Shown one piece after another: positions 22,449-33,300 of a stretch of DNA of 64,000 nucleotides. Both the position numbers and the translations under genes were made by a program. The stretch's first letter is position 1. The number at the start of each line of letters is the position of its first letter. Origin of the DNA: Ulva prolifera (taxonomy: Eukaryota > Chlorophyta > Ulvophyceae > Ulvales > Ulvaceae); contig CM041200.1 in the NCBI GenBank assembly GCA_023078555.1, positions 6,115,361 through 6,179,360 on the forward strand, written 5' to 3'. The notes beneath the pieces were generated by a model that searched no databases, was not told where the DNA came from, and saw nothing but the letters and a program-made list of their open reading frames with translations.

Positions 22449-24229
22449 TAGGGCTGGCCTATACCGGTATAAGGGTTTATACCGGTATATGGGTATAGGG
22501 TATATATATCGGTATAAGTTCAAAATCAACAGAGTAAGGGGTATAATCTCGATATGTCAGTATACCCTTGAGAGGGGTATATTCAGGCTGTGATATACCC
22601 TTGCAGAACATTATTCCAACAGCAACGGGGGTATAGTGGGACTACGTAGCCTACCAGTGCATTAAATATGTGTGGATCTGTGCTTGAGGCGACTCCATGC
22701 GTTACTGTGACATCAGGCACGATAAACGTCCGTTCTAGTCGTCAGGGATGCACAGAGGAGACTGAAAACGATCCTCGGTCCGCAATTCAGATCAATAATG
22801 TGGCTTTGTCGTCTTCGTAAGTTGTGCGTAACATACTGACAGTCCTGTCGTCCAAAGCGAAGCCTGGATCGGCTTGGACCAGGCTGAGCGTTGTAGAGGT
22901 CTCAAGTGTCCGCACACACGCGTTCAAGTCAGTATGCAGTCATGTGGGCAAGGTTGTCAGCTCGGCAGCCTGTCGAAGTGTCAAGCGAATGACCACACAC
23001 TCGGGCACGCGTCGCGCAGCTCAGGTTAAAAGAACAGCTGCAAAGTCAAGTGAGCCCTCGTGCGTTAATTGTAACGAAGTATGCCATTTGTGTGCTTTTG
23101 GTTGCTGTGCACGTGGAGTACGGCCAGTAGCATCGATCGCATGGTGCGCTGTCCAGAGCGAGCTGAGTGTCCGACACGCACAGATCGGACACATATATCT
23201 TGCCATACTCTCAGTATGTATATGTATACTGCTATAGTCCCGATATGTATACATACTGCTGCTAGGAATGCCACGTCTCTTGAGCGAGTCAGCACATGAT
23301 CACGTTTTGCTTCAATTGACGAGCTCAGGCAGCTAGCATGGATCACTTAAATAATGCTGAGCACTATAGAACAAGAATAGGTGAATGTGCTGTGCATGCA
23401 CTGTGAAAGGGCTGTGAACAGGCTGTGAATGGGTTGTGGACGGGCCGGAATAGGTCCTGCTGATACTGTGTGGAGCAAAAAAGATGCTGATCTCTGGCCA
23501 AGTTGACCAAGGTGGCATTGCAGCTGCTTGCTATGTACCCCACATCTGCATCTACAGAGCGCAATTGGTCACTGTGGGGTAGAGTGTACACTGCTTCTAG
23601 AAATTCGCTGTCCCTTGAGCGAGCTAGAAAAATGACAACGTATTGCTTCAATTCACGTGCTCAGCAAGCTAGCATGGAAGACTTCGACTTGTTGCTGAGC
23701 GCTGTAGAGCAAGAATAGATGATCCGGCTGAACGGGCTGTAAATGGGTTGCAAACGGGGTGTGCTTGGGCTATGAACGAGCTGAGAGGTGCTGAAAACAG
23801 GGTCTGCTGGAAAATCATCTTGGCCATCACCCACATCATCTGTTAATTATGTGACTTATATCATCGGAAACTACTGTTTACGTCGATTCCAACAATATTA
23901 AAAGCTTGCTCTGTAACTTTCTGAGCGAATTGCAGTCAATCTTCGAAAGTGAGTAAGGCATTGAGTGTTTTTCCACCCTAACCTGAAACACTCAACGATG
24001 CATACACAGCGCCTACAAACCTGAAATGAATACTTTCAGTATCAGCAGGTATCACAAGAATAAGGGCTTTCTGAATATGTAATTGTTTCTGTGATCAGAT
24101 GTTTCATCGCGTCTCTATAATCGAAAACGTTCATTATACCTTTATCTTATACCTGTATACCCTGGGTATAAGAATATATACCCTTATACCGGTATATGGA
24201 ACCCAATATACCCCTTGGGGCCAGCCCTA
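22449..24229 (+). mobile_element. hAT-superfamily DNA transposon, complete ends, decayed interior
   Basis: The ends are inverted repeats starting TAGGGCTGGCC. Exact 8-bp direct repeats TGCATGCG flank them at 22441-22448 and 24230-24237, and an 8-bp duplication is diagnostic of hAT elements. Both subterminal regions are full of palindromic TATACCGGTATA and GGGTATA motifs, likely transposase binding sites. The interior of about 1.8 kb is too short for a full hAT transposase and contains a C-terminal dimerisation-domain remnant at 23503-23718. An older copy of the same stretch lies about 340 bp upstream (23246-23445). This copy is probably immobile by itself. Confidence 0.9.
23503..23718 (+). 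pseudogene. hAT transposase C-terminal (dimerisation) fragment
   Basis: The 71-residue frame reads LLAMYPTSASTERNWSLWG, then RNSLSLERARKMTTYCFN. This matches the hATC signature, in which a P-SSA-SERxFS stretch is followed by R--L-p--v--l-----N. It ends at TAG in an acidic VEQE tail. The catalytic core and most of the N-terminal part are missing, so it cannot be an active enzyme. Confidence 0.8.
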
Positions 24230-24237
24230 TGCATGCG

Positions 24238-24929
24238 CAATGAAGTCATTCGCATGAACCCACTCACGTGAGGCACATGCACGTTGGTGGATGCACTGCA
24301 GTTGCTCGGGTATTTCGTGGTGGTTCCATACAAAGGGCCCGGCCAGAATTATGCGTTGTTGTGCAATGTTCCTGTGCGGTTCCTGCGCTCCTACGTTCCT
24401 CTCCGACTGTGTCCTGTGATACATTGAAAGATCGATCATGCACGTAGAGTTGATTTGCATGGTGTTGGTGCTGGGGGGTTGCATGTTCAGCATGGGTTGC
24501 TGCCTGTGGCTTGGGCATGCTGTGTTGTGATTTCTGCAGTTGCGCTCCTGCGGTGCTGCCTACCTCCTTGCCTGTGCGCTTGCAAGATATTAAACGATGA
24601 CCTGCAATGTGTCCGTGAGCGCGGCGGATCTCGACAGAAGTTCTTGTGCTGAGCTTGTCACCAACCGTGAATAGAATAACATGCATGTAAAGCGCATAAT
24701 GTGTGCTCGTCGCTGACAAGTTGTGAGCCGAGTGCATGGGCAGGGCGTTGTTTCCTCTCAGAGACATGTTTGCTCAGGTGACCACAGCCGTGGCTTCCGG
24801 TTGACATGGCCCATCCAGCGCCCTGCCAGGCACCTGATACTTTCGTACAGACCAGAATTCTACAGAATCGACCTTGTGTGCGTTTACGCGGACATCCTAA
24901 GATTTGACAGCGTAGCAATGCGCAAGCAC
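24238..24929. other. No supportable gene
   Basis: This carries a relic of element A in minus orientation at about 24538-24590 (CGGTGCTGCCTACCTCCTTGC). Nothing else is recognised. Confidence 0.4.
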
Positions 24930-25295
24930 TTATGAGATTGAATCAGCGTACCTGCCGGAGCTCTGTCCGAGGCGGACCACGGATGCGATGGTCAGTGCCA
25001 CTACGACCAGGTAGAGCGCCACTCTCAAGCCGTCACGCAATATATGCCATCTGCTCACCTTTGCGATGCAGCTGGTGGAGCTGTGACCATCCTGATCGGC
25101 CCGATGCCGCAAGCGCTTCGCTTGGTACGAGCGGATCCGGTCGATCGCTTTGTCGAGCGCGTTCAATGTTGCTTCAGCTGTCCCGGCATCAATCTTCTCC
25201 ACTACATACTTGGATTCATTGGGCACAGCCGCTTCAATGGTGTAGAGCGGCGCAGTTGGGAAGCCGTGCGCTGTTGCATTCTGCTCGGAACTCAT
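24930..25295 (-). CDS. Small hypothetical membrane protein (possibly first exons of a longer gene)
   Basis: The ATG at 25293 opens MSSEQNATAHGFPTAPLY, followed by a charged helical stretch ending DKAIDRIRSYQAKRLRHRAD. Near the end is a single hydrophobic segment, VALYLVVVALTIASVV. If the frame is complete it is a 121-residue tail-anchored protein. Good donors lie at AAAG|GTGAGC (about 25056) and GCAG|GTACGC (about 24952), so one or two introns may intervene and the gene may continue toward 24.7 kb. No family was recognised. Confidence 0.4.
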   Translation of the reverse strand: MSSEQNATAHGFPTAPLYTIEAAVPNESKYVVEKIDAGTAEATLNALDKAIDRIRSYQAKRLRHRADQDGHSSTSCIAKVSRWHILRDGLRVALYLVVVALTIASVVRLGQSSGRYADSIS

Positions 25296-26316
25296 CGTCG
25301 CGCTGCAGCTGTGCGTCTACTTGTTATGGCGCGCGTTCCGCTGCGTGTGAAAGACGCCTCTACGTTTACATACAGGTGACAACTCTCATTGAAACGCAAC
25401 TGTTTAGCTAGCTCTGTAGATTCAGCGACAACATCAGCCAGGCCCGCAGCACCGCGCAAGGCTCATGTCGCAACAGGCGTACACAACAGAAGCACACGCG
25501 GGTCGAAAAGTTGATCAGCCACTCGTCTTGTATCTGATACATGAGCCAATGTGCGAGTGTCGCGGTCCCAGTTGCCTGGCATTATCAAGGTCCTATGCAG
25601 AGCGCTGCATGCCACAATAACTACTGGCGTTGTCCACCCACTGCTGAGCAACGGACCCGCTTGCGCGCCTCACACAAATAAGCCCTAAAACTAAACAATC
25701 GTTGCACGTCCATTGCTTTCAGCAGATCGTACTGCACCTGGCACGATTGGCGATTGGACCTGGGCATGATGCCTGCTAGGCTCACAGGTGCTGTTCACGA
25801 GCCAGGTCCACCTGTCTCCCGCCTGCACGTGTATGATGAGTTCATATCCTCTATCATCGCATATATAAACAGATATGCATTTGGATCTTTCGGAGGTCGA
25901 AACCCATGTGCACTGTTGAAAAGCTGCAGGTCGCCCTACACAAGCTGCCATAACATTCGCACCAACCGCGCGCATGTACACAATGCGACTGAATCACGAT
26001 AGCAATATTACACACTTTTTTGACAGTCACAGCCAACAGCCCACCTCACACGCTCCTCAAAAGACTCTCCCGCAAGTGTGCTCACCTTGACTGCCACTGC
26101 CAATCAACACATCCCAGACCCTTCAAGAACAGCTCTGCTCAAATTCCGAGCTGTTCTCACCGAAGCACATCCACACAGTGCTACATTTCCATCAGCCTAC
26201 ACCGTCCCTGGTGAGGCCACATGCAATCACGAGCATGCCAAGTCCCAGCAGCCTTGTTTTGGATACCTATATCAGCTACTGCAGACCCGCAGGTGTCCCG
26301 ACCTCAGACTCGCGGC
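25296..26316. other. No supportable gene
   Basis: This is the intergenic 3' flank of the kinase gene and the 5' flank of the small membrane-protein ORF. Only short incidental frames are present. Confidence 0.4.
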
Positions 26317-28119
26317 TCAGCGGCGGCCCAGAAGCACACGCGTTGCCACAAACCCGACAGCCCCAGCGACCGCAGCCAGCGGCATCCTCAGCCCGCGTCT
26401 CATCCTCCCGCCACGCACAGCGCCGCCCGCCTCGCGGCCACCATCACCCACATTCACTCCCCGCACAATGCCACCTGGCACCGGCACAGCGGCACGGAGC
26501 CCACTGTGGAGGCCCTTGGCCGCTTCGCGCTCCTGCTGCTCCTCAGCTCGCGAAGCATGCACAGCGCGGCTCGGCGCAGCCTGCGGCACGCATGCCACCG
26601 CAAGCCCCTGCTTGGGAGCCGACAGTACTGGGGACGGGCCCGGCGAGTCCGGCGGCAGCGGGCTGGTGACTGTGCTCTCCCCGGCCGGCGTGCCTGTCAG
26701 CGCCGACGCGACGGACCCGAGTGGCGAAGGGGGCGCTCCCCCGCCGGATGTGTGCTTTGCCTGTGGCACGGCGCATGACAGCTGCCCCTGCGGAGGGACA
26801 AGCGGAACCCCACCCATCAAGGTCGCGGCATCCGCCACGCTTGGCGCACATTGCGTTTGCGTGTGCATGGGCTCCATGCGGGGCACGGCCCATGACAGCT
26901 GCCCCTGCGGAGGGACAGGCGGAACACCATCCATCGAGGTCGCGGCATTCGCCGCGCTTGGCGCACATTGCGTCTGCGTGTGCATGGGCTCCATACGGGG
27001 CAGGAGTTCAGTACCACCGGACATCCCTCGGAGCCCCACCGGAGCTGCACCATCGTCGCCGAGTGCACCGTCGGCGGCACAGCGTGAAGCTCCGGCGACG
27101 CCGTCGCGCTGTGCGGCCACAGGCGGCGTGCCCTCATCGTCGCTTCCCAGCACCATACGAGCCGCCTCAATGGCTGCGCGGCCGTCGTCTTCCGCCGAGT
27201 ACAGAAGCGGCGGTGGCGCGGTGTGCACGTGGTGCAGGTCGGCCATCACCGCCTGGAGCACACTGAACAGCGACGCCCGGTCAGCAGGTGAGGTCTCCAG
27301 GCCGCTGCAGATGGCCTGGGCCAGCCCGGGGCTGCACAGCAGCAGCGGCTGCAGCTCGTAATTCGCGGCATGCCACGCGATGTCTGCAAGCGACCTGCTG
27401 GTCAGGACCTCCGCAAAGACCATGCACGCGCTGTACACGTCCAGCAGCGGCCCCACGGCAACAGGCGGCGCGCCGCCGGTTTTGCCGATCGCCGCGAGCT
27501 CCGGCGCCATGTAGCCGGGCGTGCCGTGTGGGGACTGGAGCAGCACCCCAGCCGTCTCAGACAGCCCGAAGTCACAGATCTGCGTCGTGTGGAAGTCGTC
27601 TCGAGCCCCCAGGAGGATGTTTGCGGGCTTCAAGTCGAGGTGAAAATTGCCGCGGCTGTGCGAGTGTGCGAGCCCCAGGAGCACTGCCTGGAACCCGGCG
27701 AGGTACTCGCGCTCATCTAAGAAGCAGTGGCGAGAGGCGATGATGTCGGGGTAAGCGGCGCGCCGCTCAGCGATCAACTTGAACCAAGAGCAGTCGCAGA
27801 TGGGCATGGCCGCAGCCGTTGGCCACGTGCCGCCGTTGCTCTCTACAGCAGTGATCCGGAGGAGGTGGGGGTGCGGGCCGTTGCTGCGGCTGACCTGGAT
27901 CTCGCGCCTCAGCTGCGCCTGACCCTTGACGTCTCGTGGCTCTTTGACGGCCGCGAGGCCGGCGGTCTGAATGACCACGAACGATTTGCGGACCTGCAGG
28001 CAGGCGCGCGGCTGTCGGGTGGCCTGAGGGGCGAAGACAACGGTGTGTCGCTCAAGGACAGGACCGCAGGGGCAAACGCCGTGAAGTTGCGCCGCCGGAG
28101 TCACAGAGGGACACAGCAC
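26317..28119 (-). CDS. Protein kinase with repeat region and C-terminal membrane anchor
   Basis: Kinase landmarks appear in order: the ATP-binding lysine in LAAVKEP, a glutamate in LRREIQV, the catalytic loop HLDLKPANIL (HLD in place of HRD), DFG in ICDFGLSE, and the APE region in GTPGYMAPEL. About 240 residues of low-complexity linker follow, including a 39-residue repeat present twice (DNA period 117 bp, 26771 and 26888; core MEPMHTQTQCAP). The protein closes with a hydrophobic segment LAAVAGAVGFVATRVLL and basic residues, which suggests a tail-anchored kinase facing the cytosol. The glycine-rich loop is missing, and a CTGCAG|GTCCGC acceptor lies just before the lysine region (near 27998). 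A 5' exon encoding that loop is therefore expected upstream of 28119. The stop is at 26317. The substrate is unknown. Confidence 0.72.
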   Translation of the reverse strand: MLCPSVTPAAQLHGVCPCGPVLERHTVVFAPQATRQPRACLQVRKSFVVIQTAGLAAVKEPRDVKGQAQLRREIQVSRSNGPHPHLLRITAVESNGGTWPTAAAMPICDCSWFKLIAERRAAYPDIIASRHCFLDEREYLAGFQAVLLGLAHSHSRGNFHLDLKPANILLGARDDFHTTQICDFGLSETAGVLLQSPHGTPGYMAPELAAIGKTGGAPPVAVGPLLDVYSACMVFAEVLTSRSLADIAWHAANYELQPLLLCSPGLAQAICSGLETSPADRASLFSVLQAVMADLHHVHTAPPPLLYSAEDDGRAAIEAARMVLGSDDEGTPPVAAQRDGVAGASRCAADGALGDDGAAPVGLRGMSGGTELLPRMEPMHTQTQCAPSAANAATSMDGVPPVPPQGQLSWAVPRMEPMHTQTQCAPSVADAATLMGGVPLVPPQGQLSCAVPQAKHTSGGGAPPSPLGSVASALTGTPAGESTVTSPLPPDSPGPSPVLSAPKQGLAVACVPQAAPSRAVHASRAEEQQEREAAKGLHSGLRAAVPVPGGIVRGVNVGDGGREAGGAVRGGRMRRGLRMPLAAVAGAVGFVATRVLLGRR

Positions 28120-28630
28120 GACCTAGCGACGTCGTGTACACCCAAGGCAGATCGATCGGTTGACATGATCTCCTAGGCACCGAAGCCATGGTGTTCGGCG
28201 AAGGCAGTATAAGGCCAAAGTAGTCCACGACACGCACATGGCGATGATGGCCTCGTGTTTCGCCATTGTTCGAATCCCCTTGGTTCCAGTGAAGTTGTCA
28301 CTGGCAGTACAGCCAGAACCCATGCATATGCGATACAAACAGGGTGTGCACGGTACAGCATTGAGAGAACTGCTGCATGCCCCAGCGGCATTGGAAGTGA
28401 ATATGATCGATGTTCAGTGTAACAATGACAAAGCCAGTGAGGCAGGTCACAAAAAGGGGCACCACGCACGCACGCACCCATCAAGACGCAACAGAGCCGT
28501 GAACGGTGTGATCCGGTCAACGTTGAAAAGTGGGATTTTCGCAGCTGTATCTATAGATACCGCACACCCGCACACCCGCACTCCGTGCGCAAAGTTCGGT
28601 GTGTATGCGATGCTTGTGCATTAATTCCGT
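28120..28630. other. Upstream region of the kinase; missing 5' exon expected here
   Basis: No clear glycine-rich loop exon was identified. A fragment of element A lies at 28418-28470 (GTGTAACAATGACAAAG), and another in opposite orientation near 28650-28690. Confidence 0.35.
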
Positions 28631-29271
28631 TCATGCGATGCGCGTGGATCCTGCGGTGGTACTTGCCTCTCCGGCTATGACCTTGTACAGCAGGTCGACG
28701 TTTTCACCGTGATGCATCGTGTCGCAAGCTCTGTACCACATCGATGCGCGCACACGTAGGAACAACAGCGCAGAAGAGCATGACCAGCATCCCCGAATCA
28801 GCTGTAGATTTGCTGGGTACGTGTTGGCACGAAGGTGAGCAGCGACCCGCTTGAGTAGACCAGTGCGTTCCGGATCCGCTCTGTGGATCTGGAGCTTGGA
28901 GCTTAAGCTTGCGTCGCCCGCCGTGGGCACTGCTCCGGTAAAGAAGCGCAAAACACCTAATGCAGCGCTGAGAAGCGATATGAGGACACTCTGACATGTC
29001 GACAAGAACGAGGAGGATCGCTCAAGAAAGCGATGTCCCACTGGAGCACGCGACACTCTTGCACGCAGGCAGGGAAGAGCAGATGAGGCCGCACGATGCC
29101 AAATGTCCCATCGCCCAGATCGTCCGCAGCAAGGTCTCTGTACGTTATTTCAGGGAAATTGCTTCCCTGGAGCCCGAAGACATCTGTCGGCTCGTAATCG
29201 GCGGCAACACTAAGCGGGGAGGGCATCATCCGTGCTTTACGTGCACTTGTGACCGGCGCTGATACCTGCAC
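28631..29271 (-). CDS. Hypothetical protein, two overlapping frames, possible intron or frameshift
   Basis: The first frame (29271-28957) contains MPSPLSVAADYEPTDVFG and then ITYRDLAADDLGDGTFGIV. The second frame (29056-28631) contains a hydrophobic stretch, SVLISLLSAALGVLRFFTG, followed by HRADPERTGLLKRVAAHL. Both look like real protein and overlap by about 100 bp. A small intron, or a one- or two-base frame change near 29000, would give one protein of about 200 residues with a membrane segment. No family was recognised. Confidence 0.3.
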
Positions 29272-30361
29272 CGCACGCGCTAGTCAGCATCGAGCACCTT
29301 TATACTACTTCGTACGACTTGAATGATGAGAACTGACAGCCATGCAACCTGCGGCCTCAGATATACAGCGAGAGCTCGCGAGAGAATACCTGCTCTTCCG
29401 TGCTCGACTTCTCCTGATCCAGGGAAGTGTTCAACCTTGCTTGGCACGCTGGACTCTCGACAGCTACTTGACAATCAGTAAACGGTGGCTGAGCGAAGAA
29501 AGCTCGAATTATGCCAGAACATCAAGACAACTCAAGAGAGTACTGCCTATCTCGGAACGATGGCGGTGAAGTACGGACAGCCTGCTGTGAGCGTTCGATT
29601 GAGCAGCCGCGATGCATACATGTATGTTTGCTCTGCCCACTCCGTAAAGCTTCCACGGACACAGATTGCTACGTCGTACATTTGGGGGCAAAGCATGGCC
29701 ATGAATACGGAGACCACGTGTAGTGCACTATGACGCATCGGCCTGTTTTGCAGTGAAAATCGGGCCGGCAGTCATCCAACACGGTAAACGCTGATTATTC
29801 TTATATCGTATGTCTCAGGACACCGTGTATCGTTGCGAATTATCGATTGGAGTCGCCTCGGGCATCTCTGCAAACGGTGCAGCGCTACACCTTCCAACAA
29901 ATTGCAGCACCACACGAGAACAAGCTCGAGCAGCTGTGATCGATAGTTGATCGATGTTCCGTGCATGAGCATATTTTTGCTGTTCTGTGACATTAGCATC
30001 CAACACACACGCATGCACCTGTTGCAGCCGAACAGCACAGGCACACGAGATCACTGACTGGCAGCTATGCCGTGAAGGGCACGCTGCATGCACAAGTAGA
30101 CTGCACGAGTGAGCTTGATGCTGCACGTATCTCTGCCGGAGTTTACACAGAGGACACATGTTGTAGCCCGAGGCCTAGGCTTTCACAATGCCTATGCTGT
30201 TGTGACAGTTGTGGTATCCGAGATATAATGCAGTCTACAGTGACACTCAAAAGCCTATAGAGAACACCTGGGGACTCCTCGGAGGACAACAACTGATACA
30301 ACAATACGTTCGCCACAGTGATCTCCGATGTGTTGACAGCAACCGGAGGCAAGCTAGCTCC
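29272..30361. other. No supportable gene; 3' flank of the giant gene
   Basis: A 75-residue plus-strand frame at 29342-29569 (begins MQPAASDIQRELAREYL) looks mildly protein-like but has no recognisable family. The rest is unremarkable. Confidence 0.35.
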
Positions 30362-33300
30362 TCAAGAAGCTGCAGACAGGGCACGCGTTGTGCATGCAAA
30401 TGTGGCCCGGGTGACCTCATCAGAGCAGAGCCCCTCAAGGTCAGAGCCAGGCCAGCACGGCCGCCGCCCCCGCAGCGCCACCAGCACCTCCGCAGCGTCG
30501 GCGGCCTGCTCCTCCTTCACCTGCCGCTCCAGCACCGCCTCCCCGAACACGACGGCCACTGCGGCTGCCCGCCGCTGTGCGTTGCCGTCCGCCCCCTCCG
30601 CGGTCACGTCACACACGTACTCCGTCTCCCCGCTGAACACCTGAGCGGCGACGACGGCCCGTGCCAGCTGTGGCAGCGCGCTGTCTGGCGCCGGCAGTGG
30701 CCCGACAGCCAGGGGCACTTGGGCCCAGGCCCGGCTGGGGCTCGCGGCGGTCCAGCGGCACATGGCCAGGTTGACGAGGCATGCTGACACCCCGCTCGGC
30801 GGCACGTCACGCAGCGCCCTCAGCACGTGCTCCGCCTCGCGTTCTGACACCAGCAGCACGGAGCCGTCACTGAAGATCAGGAGGTTGTCAGCCATGCGCA
30901 CGTGGGCAGCCATGGCGGTGTGTCTGGTAGAGCATGACAGGAAGTTGCCAGTCACAAGCACGTTGGTGGCCCAATTGAGCTGGGGCAGCAGAGCCGCCTT
31001 TGTCTTGTCAACCGACTCATTCCACAGGCGAGAGCTTGCGACCTTTAGGCTGACAACCTGAAACCAACGCCACCTGTCAATCCTACCCACCAGAAGGGCT
31101 GGAAACGAAACCGTTTGACATGGCATATTGACAGCAATGGACATGGTCGAGGCAGCATAGTGCATGGCGCAACAAAGTTCAGATGAGATGACGGACCGAA
31201 ATCAGCTGGGAGCCAGCAACATCAGACGCAGAGGAGACCTGCATCGCAGACCTCGGGCATGGCCATGCTTGCTCGACGCATGCCTGCAATCGAGGCACGA
31301 CGCTCTCGACCTCCGCCTCCAGCAGCTTCTCCTCCTCCTGCTCCACCTCTCTCTCACACTCCTCTGCTGCGCTGGCCTCCTCAGACAGGAAGGTGTCACC
31401 GTAGCGCGCGCCATGCCCGTACAGCTTGTTCAGCCACTGAGCGCCGATCTCAGTTGGCAGCACTTCCTCTCCACTCTTCATCATCGGCTGCATGCATGGG
31501 TACGTGAACATCAATGTGAATGATCTGTCAGGACAATGTCGACTCAGCAAGTCGAGAGCACTTGACCACCTGGTCACATGAGTTGTATCTTGAGGTAGGT
31601 GTCACGCACGCTCCAGGAACTGCGTTGGTCAGCTGGCAAGCACACCTTCTTCATGAAGTGCTCCATGGGCTGAGGGTGGGAGGTGTGGCCGTACATCATG
31701 TCCAAGGCACTGACCTCTTCATCTGCGAATACGGGCCTGCCAACACTGTGACAGAAGTGCTTGCCTTGCAGGATAAACTCGGGGAACGCCTGAACCAACA
31801 CAAAAGACACTGTGGGCGGCTACTACCAAGCACATTCAGTGTGCACGGAGGGGCTCAAGCTCTGAACGCACCCACCTCTCATTCCTGACACATTCAAATG
31901 TGTTCAAAGAGATTACAAACAAGCACGTATGCATGAAAATTCAAGCAAAACATCAGGTCGATTGCAATGGCAGCCAAAGCGGTCATACATCCCTAGCGTA
32001 AAAGCCAACGAGTTCGCACCCTGGAATTGGCTCGTGCAGTGTTCCACAGCACCCACTGCAGCACATGCTGCGGCCGAATGTCTGCCCCCCCAGCTGCCAG
32101 GCCACAGACCTCCTCGATTGAAGTACAGATATCACCAGGCGCTGCGATGACCAAGCTCTGGCCCTTGTCCAGCTGCCGCAGCCTCGCCGCCGCCTGCATG
32201 AACTTGTCGCGGCCCATGTTGGGCCCGAGCGTGAGGACGGCCTTCGCCTCCGCCTTCAGCTTCATGTCACTTCCCCTGCACAGCACAAAGACTACCTGCA
32301 AGGAGCAGAAGTGTGCACATTCTGCCACTCCATCAGCCGTGCAACCCAGGGCATTGTCCAGGCATCCAACGTGTGCATGCCAACCTTGGGTTGCGTTAGC
32401 CGGCCGTCCACGCGCCACCTACCTCTCCGAGGAGTCTCATATATTGCTTACAGATCCAGCACAGAATTGAAGCCAACCAATCCTTCCAGAACAATGCATG
32501 CATACAGCTCAGCGCAACAGGTGGAGGCAGGGGCGTACCGGCAGCGGGCCTCGTCGAAGATGACAAAGGCGTCGGCCTCCTTGATGGGCGACCTCGCCTT
32601 TGGCATGCAGTGCTTCTGCCGGTCCATCACACCCCAGCCCTCTGGTAGGCTTGCTGTGCTGCTGAGGCCACCGGTGCCGGCAGCAATGAAGAACACCACC
32701 CCCTGGGAGCCGTCTGCCGCCGTGCCGTGCTGTTGCATGTGGTCCACGAGGCGGGTGGCAGCCTCGGCCTGGCCCATGCCCGCCATCTGGGCACCTACAG
32801 TGGAGTGACGCGTTGCTCAGCACAGTGGCTATGTGCTATGACATCAGAATCTCTTTTCCCTTTCGATTGAGCTGGCATTCTGGCAACTGTGAGCCGCACC
32901 TTGCAGTAGTATACAGTTGAGCGCCTGGGCGCTTGATGAGAAGCAGGCTTGTGATGTCTGGGCTGGTGTCTTGACTTACACACGGGGTCAGGCGGAAGTG
33001 TCTATGCAGAGATGGCGGACGGACAAGGAGAGGGGGCGCGCCGGCGTCAACGATGGCGTCTGCCCGCTCTCGCACTGCCAGGTCCAGTACTCTCTGCGCC
33101 AGGTGCGGGTCTTGCTCATTCGCAGAGGAGAGGCGGGCAAAGGAGCACTTACCGGGTTGCAGGAGGAGGTCCACCATGCGGCCGTTGGTGCCCTTGATGC
33201 TCGCGTCGTCTGTGTCCTGGGCCCGCACTTGCAGCGGCAGCAGCGACCGGTTGTCGTTTGTGCCCGAAAAGCCCACCACCTGCACTGACGCTGCCACACC

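Noticed and set aside
26078..27361. A 427-residue plus-strand frame
   Set aside because: It is antisense to the kinase gene, whose motifs on the minus strand are unmistakable; GC-rich coding sequence leaves the opposite strand open.
28255..28295. A tRNA T-arm-like TGTTCGAATCCCC
   Set aside because: The flanking bases do not pair into a T stem, and no matching D arm or acceptor stem was found on either strand.
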